This document shows, one piece after another, positions 40,912-50,945 of a stretch of 64,000 nt of DNA (position 1 is the first letter of the stretch; every line of letters starts with the position of its first letter). A model generated the notes under the pieces. The model saw nothing but the letters and a program-made list of their open reading frames with translations, searched no databases and was not told the DNA's origin. The stretch is taken from positions 68,963 to 132,962 of the forward strand of contig NZ_QNRT01000001.1 of assembly GCF_003315245.1 (NCBI RefSeq), in the 5' to 3' direction. Made by a program: the position numbers and the translations under genes. Source of the stretch: Arenicella xantha (GTDB lineage Bacteria > Pseudomonadota > Gammaproteobacteria > Arenicellales > Arenicellaceae).

Positions 40912-42591
40912 CTACGCTTGCTTTTGACTGAGTTGGTCACGTAGCAATTTTTTATCGATTTTACCCACCGCAGTCAGCGGTATTGCGTCAATAAAATGCA
41001 CCACTTTCGGCACCTTATAAGGCGACAGGTTTTTACGACAGAACGCCATTAACTGTGACTCTAGTTCACCTTTATCGCGGTCCTGTGATTGCGGACTCAG
41101 CTCAACAAACACATTAACCAAATCGTTGCCGGGACGAGCCGCATCAGGTTCACCGATAATGGCTGAGTTGGCAACAAAATCCAGACTATTGAGCTTATCC
41201 TCCACTTCCACCGAAAATACCTTGAAACCACCAACAATCAACATGTCCTTGGCTCGGTCAGAAATACTGATATAACCTTCTTCGTCGATAAACCCGACAT
41301 CGCCTGTATACATCCACGTTTTTCCGTCAAATTCGCGCATCGCCTTAGCGGACTCTTCCGGCAGATTCAGGTACCCTTTCATAACGTGTGGTCCAGCAGT
41401 AATGATTTCTCCCGGCTCACCGACGGGCATTTCCTGGGTACCAGTTTCAACGTCAACAATCTTAACGTCAGCTCCTGGCACAGGAATTCCCAGTGCCGAC
41501 GGCTTGATGCGAGTACAGGGGTTGACCACGTACACCGGTGATGTCTCGGTCATACCAAACGCATCGCAGATTTTATTTTCGCCAATTACTTGCTCAATTT
41601 TGCGACGATCATCAGCGGTTAGCGGCGCCGCCCCTGAGATAGCCATTTTAAGCTTTGACCAATCAATTTTCTTGAACTTTTCATGCTGCAGCAACATTTG
41701 AAATAAAGTCGGCACCGCACCGAAATACGACGGTGGATTGGCCATTAATTGATCACAAATATAATCAAGGTCGCGGGGATCCGGAACCAGTATTCCACAG
41801 CCGCCGTATCTCAAGCCGCTCACAACCCCACCAATTCCTGCAATATGGAACATAGGGAACGGAGTTAAAAAGGTTTCTTCACCAGGGTTGAGTGGCTGTA
41901 GGGCATATTGTGTCGCCGCGCAACGCACAATATTACGAACTGATAGCATGGCGCCTTTCGGTTTACCGGTCGTACCGCCCGTGTACTGAATAAGAAAGGT
42001 GTCATTCCAATGCACTTCGCGCTGCTCGAACTGATCACTCGCGGCGGCCATTTGTGCTAGCAGTGGCATCACGTTCACATTGTCTAGAGTCGGCAAAGTT
42101 AGTTCTGCTGGAGCCAAATAATCAGTAGCACCACATACCAAGACCGTAGTTAAACAGCTCGGCATATTCTCGATGCCCGCTAGACTACTGTTGGCCAGTG
42201 CGTCTAAGGATATGAGTGTCGAAATCGACGCGTCTTCAATCTGATAAGCTAACTCTGAAGGCGTCAACAATGGCGACACTCCAGAACCAGCACAGCCAAT
42301 TTTAGCTACGGCTAAGACAGCAATCACATATTGTGGAATGTTCGGCATATGGAAGCCAACAACATCTTGCTTCTCTACACCTAGGTCAATAAGCACGTTT
42401 GCCAACTGGTTAGCAAGCCGATCAAGCTCAGCGTAGGTGATCGATTTAGAGTAGAACTTGAGGGCCGGAAAATCTGGTATCGCATGAGCATGTTCTTGCA
42501 CATATACACTCAACGGTTGCTCATCAAAAGGTGGCAGTGTGACACCAGCTTCTTGATATACAAAATCCCAAGGCTTAGCCTGCTCTGTCAT
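40912..42591 (-). CDS. Acyl-CoA ligase (AMP-forming, long-chain fatty-acid type)
   Basis: 559 residues, normal for the family. The AMP-binding P-loop is YTGGTTGKPKGAML; later motifs are GAAPLTADDRR, AFGMTETSPVYVVN, YTGDVGFIDEEGYISISDR and the C-terminal catalytic Lys in LTAVGKIDKKLLR. It activates a carboxylic acid to its CoA thioester with ATP. It follows the monooxygenase gene by 148 bp on the same strand, with the acyl-CoA dehydrogenase downstream. This fits activation of an acid released by upstream oxidation steps. The substrate is not readable. Confidence 0.93.
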   Translation of the reverse strand: MTEQAKPWDFVYQEAGVTLPPFDEQPLSVYVQEHAHAIPDFPALKFYSKSITYAELDRLANQLANVLIDLGVEKQDVVGFHMPNIPQYVIAVLAVAKIGCAGSGVSPLLTPSELAYQIEDASISTLISLDALANSSLAGIENMPSCLTTVLVCGATDYLAPAELTLPTLDNVNVMPLLAQMAAASDQFEQREVHWNDTFLIQYTGGTTGKPKGAMLSVRNIVRCAATQYALQPLNPGEETFLTPFPMFHIAGIGGVVSGLRYGGCGILVPDPRDLDYICDQLMANPPSYFGAVPTLFQMLLQHEKFKKIDWSKLKMAISGAAPLTADDRRKIEQVIGENKICDAFGMTETSPVYVVNPCTRIKPSALGIPVPGADVKIVDVETGTQEMPVGEPGEIITAGPHVMKGYLNLPEESAKAMREFDGKTWMYTGDVGFIDEEGYISISDRAKDMLIVGGFKVFSVEVEDKLNSLDFVANSAIIGEPDAARPGNDLVNVFVELSPQSQDRDKGELESQLMAFCRKNLSPYKVPKVVHFIDAIPLTAVGKIDKKLLRDQLSQKQA

Positions 42592-42739
42592 AATTACTCC
42601 TCATTATTGGTGTTAGTTTTACTGTCTATTTTGTTAAACATGGGCGAGATTGCTACCCCACCTCACGCTTACCATTTACGTCGGCCACCAGCACATTAGA
42701 TCTCGATTTTGGATCTATTTGTGTCGATATGCCCAAACA

Positions 42740-44227
42740 TTAATTCAACCGATATACGCTCCAGTCGACTTGTTGTAAGCGCCGCACATATTCCTTGGTG
42801 CCGCCCGCCCAATTATTGGTGATTTTATTGCCATCCATATACCAACTATTCGCCACTTGGCTAAATGCCATTGTCGATAAACGAGCTTGCATTTCTTGGT
42901 TAAATTTAGCCTCTTCAGCTTGATCAATTTCACAAGCAGACGCTTGAGCACTCTGTACTCGTTGCATTAAACGGACCACATAATCAACCTGCGCCTCGAG
43001 CATAATGATGATCGAGGTGTGGCCTAGATTAGTGTTTGGCCCATACAACATATGTAAGTTGGGGAAGCCGTGCGTCGAGACCCCGTAATAGGCGTGAGCC
43101 CCATTACGCCAAGCATCTCGAATCGACAAGCCGTTGCGTCCGCGAACATCAATGTGAGCTAAAAATGGATTTGTTTGGAATCCAGTGCCATAAATGATCA
43201 CATCGAATTCGTGCTCTGCGCCGTCGCTAGTTTTAAGCCCACGGCTGGTAAACGACTCAATAGACGCAGTTTCCAACGCCACGTTATCGCGCGCCAAGGC
43301 CGGATAAAAGTGATCACTAAACAATACCCGTTTTGCACCAACTGGATAATTTGGTGTCAACTTGGTTCTCAACTCAGGGTCGTTAATATGACGCTTTAAA
43401 TTACGCAGACAGAGAGTCCGAACAACCCAGCGTGTCAGCCGATTACCATTGATCGCCGACAACACACCGTACTCACCTGCCGCCCAGATATACCAGCGGT
43501 ACACACGTATTACCATCGGCACGCGCGCCGACAAACGCTGCTCCCACTTTGCATACGGGCGGTCCATCTTCGGTAAAATCCAATTTGCGCTACGCTGAAA
43601 CACGCTGAGAGACTTAACTTTCTTGGCAATCTCTGGAATAAACTGAACCGCACTGGCGGCATTGCCAATCACCGCTACTCGTTTATTGGTTAAATCCACG
43701 GCGTGATCCCATTTAGCCGAATGGAATACTTGACCTTGAAACGCCTCCGCATTAGGAAAGCTTGGCGTCGACGGATAATGCAACTGCCCTACAGCTGTCA
43801 CTAAATGTTGAGCTTCAAATTCTTGTCCATCAGAAGTGCGAACTTGCCACCGCGCGCGCGCATCGTCATAGCTCGCAGAGTCAACCGAACAACCATATCG
43901 TAAATGATTTTCAAGTCCGTATTTAAGCGCCGTGTCGTGCTGATATTTCAGAATTTGCGCTTGACCAGACCATTTAGACTGCCAGTCGGCATTATGCTCG
44001 AAAGAGTAACTATAGAGCGCTGACGGAATATCACATTCCGCACCCGGATAAGTGTTTTCACGCCAGGTTCCACCAAGATCATCGGCTTTTTCTAATATCA
44101 AAAAGTCGCTTAAGCCAGCTTCTTTCAGCTTAATCCCCATGCACAGACCGGCAAACCCAGCGCCAATAATCAAGGTATGTAGCTTGGTTAAATTATGCGC
44201 CAACGATCGGCTTTTAGATTCAGTCAT
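42740..44227 (-). CDS. Flavin-containing monooxygenase, Baeyer-Villiger type
   Basis: 495 residues with two dinucleotide-binding folds: FAD motif IIGAGFAGLCMGIKL near the N-terminus and NADPH motif VAVIGNAASAVQFIPEIA. The segment FQGQVFHSAKWDHA matches the Baeyer-Villiger fingerprint (F-x-G-x3-H-x3-W-D). These enzymes insert oxygen next to a ketone to give an ester or lactone. Its start lies 2 bp after the TonB receptor stop, so it is co-transcribed with that gene. A ketone produced by the quinohaemoprotein dehydrogenase upstream would be a logical substrate, but this is inference. Confidence 0.9.
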   Translation of the reverse strand: MTESKSRSLAHNLTKLHTLIIGAGFAGLCMGIKLKEAGLSDFLILEKADDLGGTWRENTYPGAECDIPSALYSYSFEHNADWQSKWSGQAQILKYQHDTALKYGLENHLRYGCSVDSASYDDARARWQVRTSDGQEFEAQHLVTAVGQLHYPSTPSFPNAEAFQGQVFHSAKWDHAVDLTNKRVAVIGNAASAVQFIPEIAKKVKSLSVFQRSANWILPKMDRPYAKWEQRLSARVPMVIRVYRWYIWAAGEYGVLSAINGNRLTRWVVRTLCLRNLKRHINDPELRTKLTPNYPVGAKRVLFSDHFYPALARDNVALETASIESFTSRGLKTSDGAEHEFDVIIYGTGFQTNPFLAHIDVRGRNGLSIRDAWRNGAHAYYGVSTHGFPNLHMLYGPNTNLGHTSIIIMLEAQVDYVVRLMQRVQSAQASACEIDQAEEAKFNQEMQARLSTMAFSQVANSWYMDGNKITNNWAGGTKEYVRRLQQVDWSVYRLN

Positions 44228-44229
44228 GA

Positions 44230-46383
44230 TTAAAACTCCATGGCAAGTTCAGCATACAGCGAACGCGGCATACCAGGAAAATACCGTTCATTGGTAAAAC
44301 TCGTGAAATCTGCGCGCTCAGCATAGCGTCGATCAGTCAGATTTAACGCCCGTAGTGACACTCGCCACCTATCGGACAATTGATAGCTTCCACGTAAATG
44401 CAGCAAGGTGTGACCAGGATAACGACTATTATTCTCTGGGTCAGTGTAGTAATCACCCATCGTTTGCAATTCGGACTCCAGGCTTAGTTTATCGCTGACC
44501 AACCAACCTAAGAAAGCGCTACCAAATGCATTTGGGGCGGTATCCACTTGATTGCCATTTAGGTTGACGTCACCGACGCGTTGATCAGAGGCATAAGTGT
44601 GCTCAGCAAGGCTGCCAATCAAACGTGCCTGCCACTGCGCATTAAATTGATGTTGTAGCGCAAACTCCACACCGCGGCTTTGCGTACGCTGTCCATCCAC
44701 ATTGAAAAAATCACCGTCGCGAACAATTACATTTTGCGTATCGATGTCGAATAAAGACAACTCAAACTGAGTATTGGCGGATTCATAGCGTGTGGATACT
44801 TCAATTGTTCGAGCATTAACAACGTCTAAATCTGCTACCACTTGATCTCGTTGCAAGCGATACAACTCAGTTGCTTGCGGGGAACGAAACGAGTCCGACA
44901 AGGTTAGCGACCAACGCCATTGTTGATTGGCCTGAAAGCGCATCTCCATACGTGGCGACAGATTGGTAAAGCGATCGTTACGATCGGCGGGACGACTATA
45001 CCGGCAACCACCAAAGCCACACGCAGTACCGTCATCACGGGTTCGGCCAGTCAACGTAAGATTATCGTAATCGTAGCGCATGGTTTCCAAACGCGCACCA
45101 GTGAGTAACCGCCAGCGCTCAGCCCATTGCCAATCTAGGTGTGTAAAGATCGCAAGCTGCTCACTGTCCACTTGATAATCGTAATGTGTTCCAACCGGAA
45201 TCGTCGCTTGCAGAAATGCAGAGCCTAACGTCGGTTGCGCTTGGCTTTGCCGTAATGAAGAATCGTTCAGCTCCCCATCAACACCGAGCGCCCAATTCAG
45301 CGCCGTCGATGCTTCGACGTAATACACTGACTGCCAACCTATACCACGTTGAGCATTTTGTTCGAGCGGATCGCCTGGCAGAAAGTGTTGCAGAAATTGC
45401 ATCTCGGTATCGCGCGCATACACAGTAGAACGAAGCTTATTCCCACGGTCACTATGACGCGTTGCGCTGACCCACAATCGCGCAGAATCCGAACGACGAA
45501 ATGCTTCGGGATCCAAATTCTGCTTCGCTAAAACCGGATCACGATAGCTATCTAAGCCAACAATAAAGCCTGCGGTCTGTTGGTCAAGCTGGGTAATTGT
45601 CGCGCCTAGCTCCCACTCCCAACGCGAAAAATCTAATTGATGCCGCCAACTGAATTTCTCTTGTTGGTATCCAGCATTTTCACGATAACCACCGTCGTCG
45701 GCGAGCGTGACATAAAACCGCCCAGCATTTCTTTCTAGCGTAGACATGACTCCGCTGTCGCCGAGCTTATATGACACGGCCGCTTTAGCCCGCCAATATT
45801 GATTCGGTCCAGCTTCAATAGCTAATCGATTCGTGCCAGAAGCTGGTAACACAATATTGACGCTACCATTGAGCGCGTTCGAACCATAAAACGACGAATT
45901 GGCACCACGTACTACTTCAATACGACTGGCTTGCTCGAAATGCGTATCGAACAGCTCATTGACGTTGCAGGAACCTGCCCCCCGCACTGGAATCCCTTCT
46001 TCTAACACCAGTACGCTGCCACATGCACCAGCCCCAGTTTGCACGGCAGAGCGAATCGCCGGTAACGACTCCTGCCCATTACCGCGCTGCAAACTAACAC
46101 CAGGCACCTGACTCAGCGCTTGCTGAATATGCACTGGCGCTAGCTTGCTTAATGCACTCTCACCTAACACTGAAACGTTACTCGATAAGTCCGATACCGG
46201 CTGTGCCAAGCGCGTCGCAATAACCGCTATCTCTTCAATCGACTTTTCGTCGACGGCAAGCGCCGAGGTCGAAACGCAGCCAATCAACATCGCCCCAGCG
46301 GTTACTTTAAAAAAATTACGATTCCTAGAATTGGTTAGAGTACGGCGATTACGCATATAAGAATGTGGTTTAAGGTTTAACAT
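44230..46383 (-). CDS. TonB-dependent outer-membrane receptor
   Basis: 717 residues. A signal peptide (MRNRRTLTNSRNRNFF then a hydrophobic stretch to TSALA) precedes a TonB box-like EIAVIAT, a plug domain (KLAPVHIQQALSQVPGVSLQ, RIEVVRGANSSFYGSNALNG) and a 22-strand barrel ending in ELAMEF with terminal Phe. The short segments GAGACGS and GAGSCNV form a probable disulfide in the plug. It overlaps the 3' end of the dehydrogenase gene by 14 bp and abuts the monooxygenase gene, so it probably imports the substrate of this catabolic cluster rather than iron alone. Start at 46356 is an alternative. Confidence 0.93.
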   Translation of the reverse strand: MLNLKPHSYMRNRRTLTNSRNRNFFKVTAGAMLIGCVSTSALAVDEKSIEEIAVIATRLAQPVSDLSSNVSVLGESALSKLAPVHIQQALSQVPGVSLQRGNGQESLPAIRSAVQTGAGACGSVLVLEEGIPVRGAGSCNVNELFDTHFEQASRIEVVRGANSSFYGSNALNGSVNIVLPASGTNRLAIEAGPNQYWRAKAAVSYKLGDSGVMSTLERNAGRFYVTLADDGGYRENAGYQQEKFSWRHQLDFSRWEWELGATITQLDQQTAGFIVGLDSYRDPVLAKQNLDPEAFRRSDSARLWVSATRHSDRGNKLRSTVYARDTEMQFLQHFLPGDPLEQNAQRGIGWQSVYYVEASTALNWALGVDGELNDSSLRQSQAQPTLGSAFLQATIPVGTHYDYQVDSEQLAIFTHLDWQWAERWRLLTGARLETMRYDYDNLTLTGRTRDDGTACGFGGCRYSRPADRNDRFTNLSPRMEMRFQANQQWRWSLTLSDSFRSPQATELYRLQRDQVVADLDVVNARTIEVSTRYESANTQFELSLFDIDTQNVIVRDGDFFNVDGQRTQSRGVEFALQHQFNAQWQARLIGSLAEHTYASDQRVGDVNLNGNQVDTAPNAFGSAFLGWLVSDKLSLESELQTMGDYYTDPENNSRYPGHTLLHLRGSYQLSDRWRVSLRALNLTDRRYAERADFTSFTNERYFPGMPRSLYAELAMEF

Positions 46384-48634
46384 TATTTACCGGTGTCTTA
46401 GACCGAGTGGCTTGATCGGCCTGGTATTGCAACCCGCCTAATTCTGCCATCAGCGCCATCGGGTCAACCCCGGCACGCAATCTGGCCGCATGGTACAGAA
46501 CATAAGCCTTGATATCGGCGAGTTCTTGTTGATTCAATACCGCACCCAAATTCGGCATGCCTTGACTAGCCAAAGCGCCTTTTAATACGATGTCCTCGTA
46601 GATGCTAAAAACAGCGTCACTTGAGCGCGCTATGTCTGGTACTGCACCACCGCCGGCGCCTAATTCATGACAACCAGAACACACATTAATAAAATGATTA
46701 AAACCACGTCCAACCGCAATTAAATCAGCGTCAGTGGTTAATTCAGTGAGCGCGGCCATATCGCTCGCTTGCTTGGCCGGCGCCACGGCAGACCCGCCTA
46801 ACTTCCAAGTGTACAACGTACCGGGATAAAGCTTATCAACAGCCTTAGCCAATAAGCCCTGACTCCCGCCCCAGCCAACCAACAGCGAGATATACTGCTC
46901 GCCGTCTACCGCATAGGTAATCGGCGGTGCCAACACGCCGGAACGCACATCGTACTGCCACACCGCCTCGCCAGTACTGGCATCACGAATCGAAAAAATA
47001 CCCTCTGCATCGCCTTGCATCACTAAACCAGCCGCAGTAGTTAGCACGCCACCATTATAAAAAAACGGTTGATCGATACCCCAAACTTCTTCATGCTTAA
47101 TCGGGTCATAAGCTATTAGTCGGCCTGACCGCTGACCCGGTGGTGGCGCCTTAGGGTCAAACACCGGTTCGTTATACAACTTGCCGTCAAGACTCATGTT
47201 GCCGCCTAGCGGACCAAACGGAACTTCGTGCGAGGCGTACCCAACATCGGCTCGATAACTGTATGCCATCGATTGATGCCCGGTCGGAATATAGACCAAA
47301 CCAGTATCACGATTAAATGCCATCGGAAACCAATTGTGCCCGCCCAACGGCCCTGGCGTTAGCCAGTGAGCCTTACCACTCAGATACCGAGCTCCTTCAG
47401 CCTCAATCGGCCTGCCATTAGCATCTAAGCCAGTCGTCCAATTCTGATAAACATAATTGTCGCCCGAAATAAATTCACCTGTTACTCGGTCAATCACATA
47501 AAAGAAACCATTTTTCGGGGCTTGCATGAGCACTTTGCGTGGCTCACCATCAATCTCAAGGTCGGCCAAAATAATCGGTTGTGTCGCGGTGTAGTCCCAG
47601 CTATCACCTGGCGTAGTTTGAAAGTGCCAGCGATACTCTCCAGTGTCCGCATCGAGCGCCACTATCGAGGATAAATACAGATTGTCACCACCGCCCGGAC
47701 TGCGAATTTCTCGATTCCAATGCGACCCATTGCCGACACCAATGTAGACCAAATTCAGTTCTGGGTCATAGTTGATAGCATCCCAAACAGTGCCACCACC
47801 GCCCTGTTTCCACCACTCGCCGTTCCAAGTCTTTGCGGCAAGTGCCAGCTCCGGCTGCTCGAAACCATCGGCTGGATTACCTGGTACGGTATAAAATCGC
47901 CAAACTTGCTCACCGGTGTCCGCCGCATACGCTGTAACGAAACCGCGCGCCTTAAACTCGGCACCACCGTTGCCGATTAGCACTCTACCGTTAACAATTC
48001 TCGGGGCCCCAGTAATAGAATAAAAACCGTCTTCCGGCACAGTCTGTACCGACCAATTGATGCGACCAGAACTAGCCTCTAACGAAATCAAGCGACCATC
48101 TAAGGTACCAAAAAAGACTGCACCTTGATAAATCGCCACGCCTCGATTGATCACACCGCAGCAAAGTTTACTCGCCATAGCGGTCGGCACTTCAGGATCA
48201 TACTTCCACAATACTGCCCCGTTTCTGGCATCGACTGCCCACACTACCGACCACGGACCAGTGAAATACATGATGCCGTCCACGACCACTGGCGTTGATT
48301 GAATGCCGCGCTTAGTGCCGAGTTCAAGCGACCAAGCCAAGCCTAAGGAGTCTAGAGATTCGCGTGTTATTTGCTTAAGTGGAGAGTATCGATCTTCCGA
48401 ATAAGTACGACCATAGCTTAACCAATCGGCAGCGTTGCTATCGGCAGTTACCAAGTCTGAATCGGTAATAGCGCTGACTTTCTGCACATGTTCAACCGAA
48501 CCTTTGGGCGCCGTGTCTACGCTGGCTATATTCGGCTCGAGCGGTTCTGAACTGCAAGCCGACAACCCCACGATTACAGCCAACGACAAACCCACACTAC
48601 GAACAGCATTCAACTGGCATTTGAATAGACGCAT
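46370..48634 (-). CDS. PQQ-dependent quinohaemoprotein alcohol dehydrogenase (lipoprotein)
   Basis: 754 residues. The signal peptide ends in a lipobox (VIVGLSACSS). The eight-bladed PQQ domain carries the vicinal disulfide cysteines (KLCCGVINRG), repeated Trp-docking motifs (DADTGEYRWHFQTTPGDSWD) and the GGGGTVWDAINYDPELNLVY segment. A C-terminal cytochrome c domain has CSGCHELG as its haem site. It should oxidise an alcohol in the periplasm and deliver electrons to the respiratory chain. It is the promoter-proximal gene of the leftward catabolic cluster, overlapping the receptor gene by 14 bp. Confidence 0.95.
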   Translation of the reverse strand: MRLFKCQLNAVRSVGLSLAVIVGLSACSSEPLEPNIASVDTAPKGSVEHVQKVSAITDSDLVTADSNAADWLSYGRTYSEDRYSPLKQITRESLDSLGLAWSLELGTKRGIQSTPVVVDGIMYFTGPWSVVWAVDARNGAVLWKYDPEVPTAMASKLCCGVINRGVAIYQGAVFFGTLDGRLISLEASSGRINWSVQTVPEDGFYSITGAPRIVNGRVLIGNGGAEFKARGFVTAYAADTGEQVWRFYTVPGNPADGFEQPELALAAKTWNGEWWKQGGGGTVWDAINYDPELNLVYIGVGNGSHWNREIRSPGGGDNLYLSSIVALDADTGEYRWHFQTTPGDSWDYTATQPIILADLEIDGEPRKVLMQAPKNGFFYVIDRVTGEFISGDNYVYQNWTTGLDANGRPIEAEGARYLSGKAHWLTPGPLGGHNWFPMAFNRDTGLVYIPTGHQSMAYSYRADVGYASHEVPFGPLGGNMSLDGKLYNEPVFDPKAPPPGQRSGRLIAYDPIKHEEVWGIDQPFFYNGGVLTTAAGLVMQGDAEGIFSIRDASTGEAVWQYDVRSGVLAPPITYAVDGEQYISLLVGWGGSQGLLAKAVDKLYPGTLYTWKLGGSAVAPAKQASDMAALTELTTDADLIAVGRGFNHFINVCSGCHELGAGGGAVPDIARSSDAVFSIYEDIVLKGALASQGMPNLGAVLNQQELADIKAYVLYHAARLRAGVDPMALMAELGGLQYQADQATRSKTPVNNVKP

Positions 48635-48963
48635 TAATCCTCCTTCGGATTTTGATTATTATTCAATCCGCAATACGGCTAAGTGGCAATGTCATGCGCG
48701 CCAATGATGGGCAAACTCCGGTGTTAACTTCCCGTGTTTACTCATACTGAATCACTCGAAAACCCATTATTTGACCAACCGAATGTAGATTGCGCTGCCC
48801 CTGTATGCGGAGCAACAGTGACGTTATCTTCTTTGAGATACTAGTCAAAATGCATAATAACACCGCCAACATGAAGAACGATATGCTCTCGCGGCAATAT
48901 TGTTAGCCATAAAAAAGGCCCTGCAATGCAGGGCCTTTACAAATATTAAAGAACCGACGCAGT
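48635..48963. other. Intergenic region between the dehydrogenase gene and sat
   Basis: 329 bp. Its right end holds the sat terminator (48911-48938); the left part must contain the promoter of the catabolic cluster. No gene is visible. Confidence 0.5.
48911..48938 (-). terminator. Intrinsic terminator of sat
   Basis: The inverted repeat AAAGGCCCTGCA / TGCAGGGCCTTT (48914-48925 with 48927-48938) forms a strong hairpin, and the minus strand continues into a T-run at 48916-48911. It lies 25 bp past the sat stop. Confidence 0.9.
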
Positions 48964-50154
48964 CTATTTGGCGTCTAACTGCTGATAATAGTCCATCAAA
49001 ATTTTAGCTACTTCAGGACGTGAGAACTCTGGCGGCGGCGCAATACCATTGCCGAGCAATTCCCGAACCTTGGTACCAGACAAAATAACGAAATCCTCGA
49101 AACTGTGATCGGGTACGTCGCGCATCATCACTACTTTATTTAGTTTTTTCGAATAAGCGGTGTGGTCGGCACGAAATATTTCAATTTCCAAAGCATCACT
49201 TGGCACATCTGTGTCGAAAATAGTTTGTGCATCAAAGGCGCCATAATAGTCACCGACACCAGCATGATCACGACCAATAATAAAATGTGTTGCGCCCATA
49301 TTCTGACGAAACAGGGCATGCAATACAGCTTCACGGGGACCGGCATAAAGCATGTCAAAACCGTAGCCCGATACCATCACCGAGTTCTCTGGGAAATAGT
49401 TTTTCACCATCTCCCGAATTGATTCGTCGCGCACATCAGCAGGAATGTCGCCAGCTTTTAACTTACCCAGCAACATGTGAATCACGCAGCCATCAGCTTG
49501 GGTCGCTTCCATTGCCATTTTACAAAGTTCTTCGTGTGCACGATGCATCGGATTGCGAGTCTGGAAAGCCACTACGTTATTCCAGCCCAGCGCCTCAATT
49601 TCGGCACGAATTTGAACAGCCGTTTTAAACGTATCGGCAAATTCGGTCTCAAAGTAACTGAAATTCAATACTTCAATTGGACCCGCCACCACAAACTTGC
49701 CTTGCGCTAAGAACGCTTCCACGCCTGGATGCGCGGCATCGGTAGTGCCGTACACAGCTTGGGCGACTTGCTGCAGCTCTTGCTCACTAAACTCATCAAT
49801 GGCCGAAATAGTTTGTACCGCAATGACAGGATTTCCTGCAACATTAGGATCACGCAAAGCAATTCGGTCTCCTACTTTAGCATCGATTGCGGGTAGCAAA
49901 TTTAACACCGGCACCGGAAAGAACACACCATCCTCGGTCTTCATCGAGTCAGCCACAGACAAGGCATCGGCCTTCGTCATATAGCCTTTGAGTGGTGTAA
50001 AATAACCCCCGCCCAACATCACAGCATTCGCGGCAGTCGCTGAGCTGACAACAATTTGTGGATAGGATTGCGCAGCTGCGCCTAAGGCGTCGCGCTCCGC
50101 AGGGTCAACAACAAACAGCGGGGTCAGGGCATCAGCCCCATGTGGTTTAATCAC
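48964..50154 (-). CDS. sat: Sulfate adenylyltransferase, single-chain type
   Basis: 396 residues. The catalytic motifs of the homomeric ATP sulfurylase are present: QTRNPMHRAHEELCK (the HxxH-type nucleotide site) and IGRDHAGVGDYYGAFDAQ. It forms adenylyl sulfate (APS) from ATP and sulfate. This is the Sat/Met3 type rather than the CysDN heterodimer found in many gammaproteobacteria. It follows cysC by 136 bp on the same strand and ends in a strong terminator, so the two make a sulfate-activation unit yielding PAPS for assimilation or for sulfotransfer. Confidence 0.95.
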   Translation of the reverse strand: MIKPHGADALTPLFVVDPAERDALGAAAQSYPQIVVSSATAANAVMLGGGYFTPLKGYMTKADALSVADSMKTEDGVFFPVPVLNLLPAIDAKVGDRIALRDPNVAGNPVIAVQTISAIDEFSEQELQQVAQAVYGTTDAAHPGVEAFLAQGKFVVAGPIEVLNFSYFETEFADTFKTAVQIRAEIEALGWNNVVAFQTRNPMHRAHEELCKMAMEATQADGCVIHMLLGKLKAGDIPADVRDESIREMVKNYFPENSVMVSGYGFDMLYAGPREAVLHALFRQNMGATHFIIGRDHAGVGDYYGAFDAQTIFDTDVPSDALEIEIFRADHTAYSKKLNKVVMMRDVPDHSFEDFVILSGTKVRELLGNGIAPPPEFSRPEVAKILMDYYQQLDAK

Positions 50155-50290
50155 GGTAAATCTCCGATAAAAGTATCAGTGTGATGACCATAACGGGGCG
50201 TGTAACCTCGCTACAGACATCGAATTAGTTTTGACACTCAAAACCCACTGCGCTCTCAATTCAGGGCTGACAATGGATTTCAATTTGAAT

Positions 50291-50926
50291 TTATTTATAC
50301 AGAATCAAGTAACGTTGCTCTTGCAAGTAGTTGAGCACAATATCCACCTCTTCTTCGAGGGTCATCTCATCCGTATGCAGATGGATTTCAGGATTTGCCG
50401 GTGCTTCATAAGGATCATCAATACCAGTGAAGTTTTTAATTTCGCCAGCACGTGCTTTCTTATAAAGACCCTTTGGATCACGGTCTTCGGCACAAGCTAA
50501 AGAACAGTCAACGTGGACCTCAATAAAGTTGTGGCCGCCTTGCTCATGAATGCGCCGAACTTGATCACGATCTTCACGATAAGGGCTAATAAAACTACTC
50601 AAAGTGATAATACCGGTATCGCAATAGAGCTTAGAAATTTCACCGATACGACGAATATTCTCCGTTCTATCTTCAGCCGAAAACCCTAGGTTTTGATTGA
50701 TCCCTAAGCGAATATTATCGCCATCGAGTCGATAGCTCAGCTTGCCCAACTTATGCAATGCCTTTTCAACTGCAACAGCTACCGTACTCTTACCGCTGCC
50801 AGACAAGCCTGTGAACCACAGCGTCACGCCCTTCTGACCAAGACGGTTAAATCGATCAGCACGCGTTACTTCGCCGTCATGCCAGGTTAGGTTTGTTGCT
50901 TTTTGCTGTTCCATGTCGCTACTCAT
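50291..50926 (-). CDS. cysC: Adenylyl-sulfate kinase
   Basis: 211 residues. The P-loop is [20 protein letters not shown], followed by the conserved [19 protein letters not shown] and a [20 protein letters not shown] segment. It phosphorylates APS to PAPS. It starts 19 bp after the stop of a TetR-type regulator gene and precedes sat. PAPS made here could serve reductive assimilation or the sulfotransferase at 18-19 kb. Cytoplasmic; normal length. Confidence 0.96.
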   Translation of the reverse strand: MSSDMEQQKATNLTWHDGEVTRADRFNRLGQKGVTLWFTGLSGSGKSTVAVAVEKALHKLGKLSYRLDGDNIRLGINQNLGFSAEDRTENIRRIGEISKLYCDTGIITLSSFISPYREDRDQVRRIHEQGGHNFIEVHVDCSLACAEDRDPKGLYKKARAGEIKNFTGIDDPYEAPANPEIHLHTDEMTLEEEVDIVLNYLQEQRYLILYK

Positions 50927-50945
50927 TTTTTATTAAGAGAAAAAT

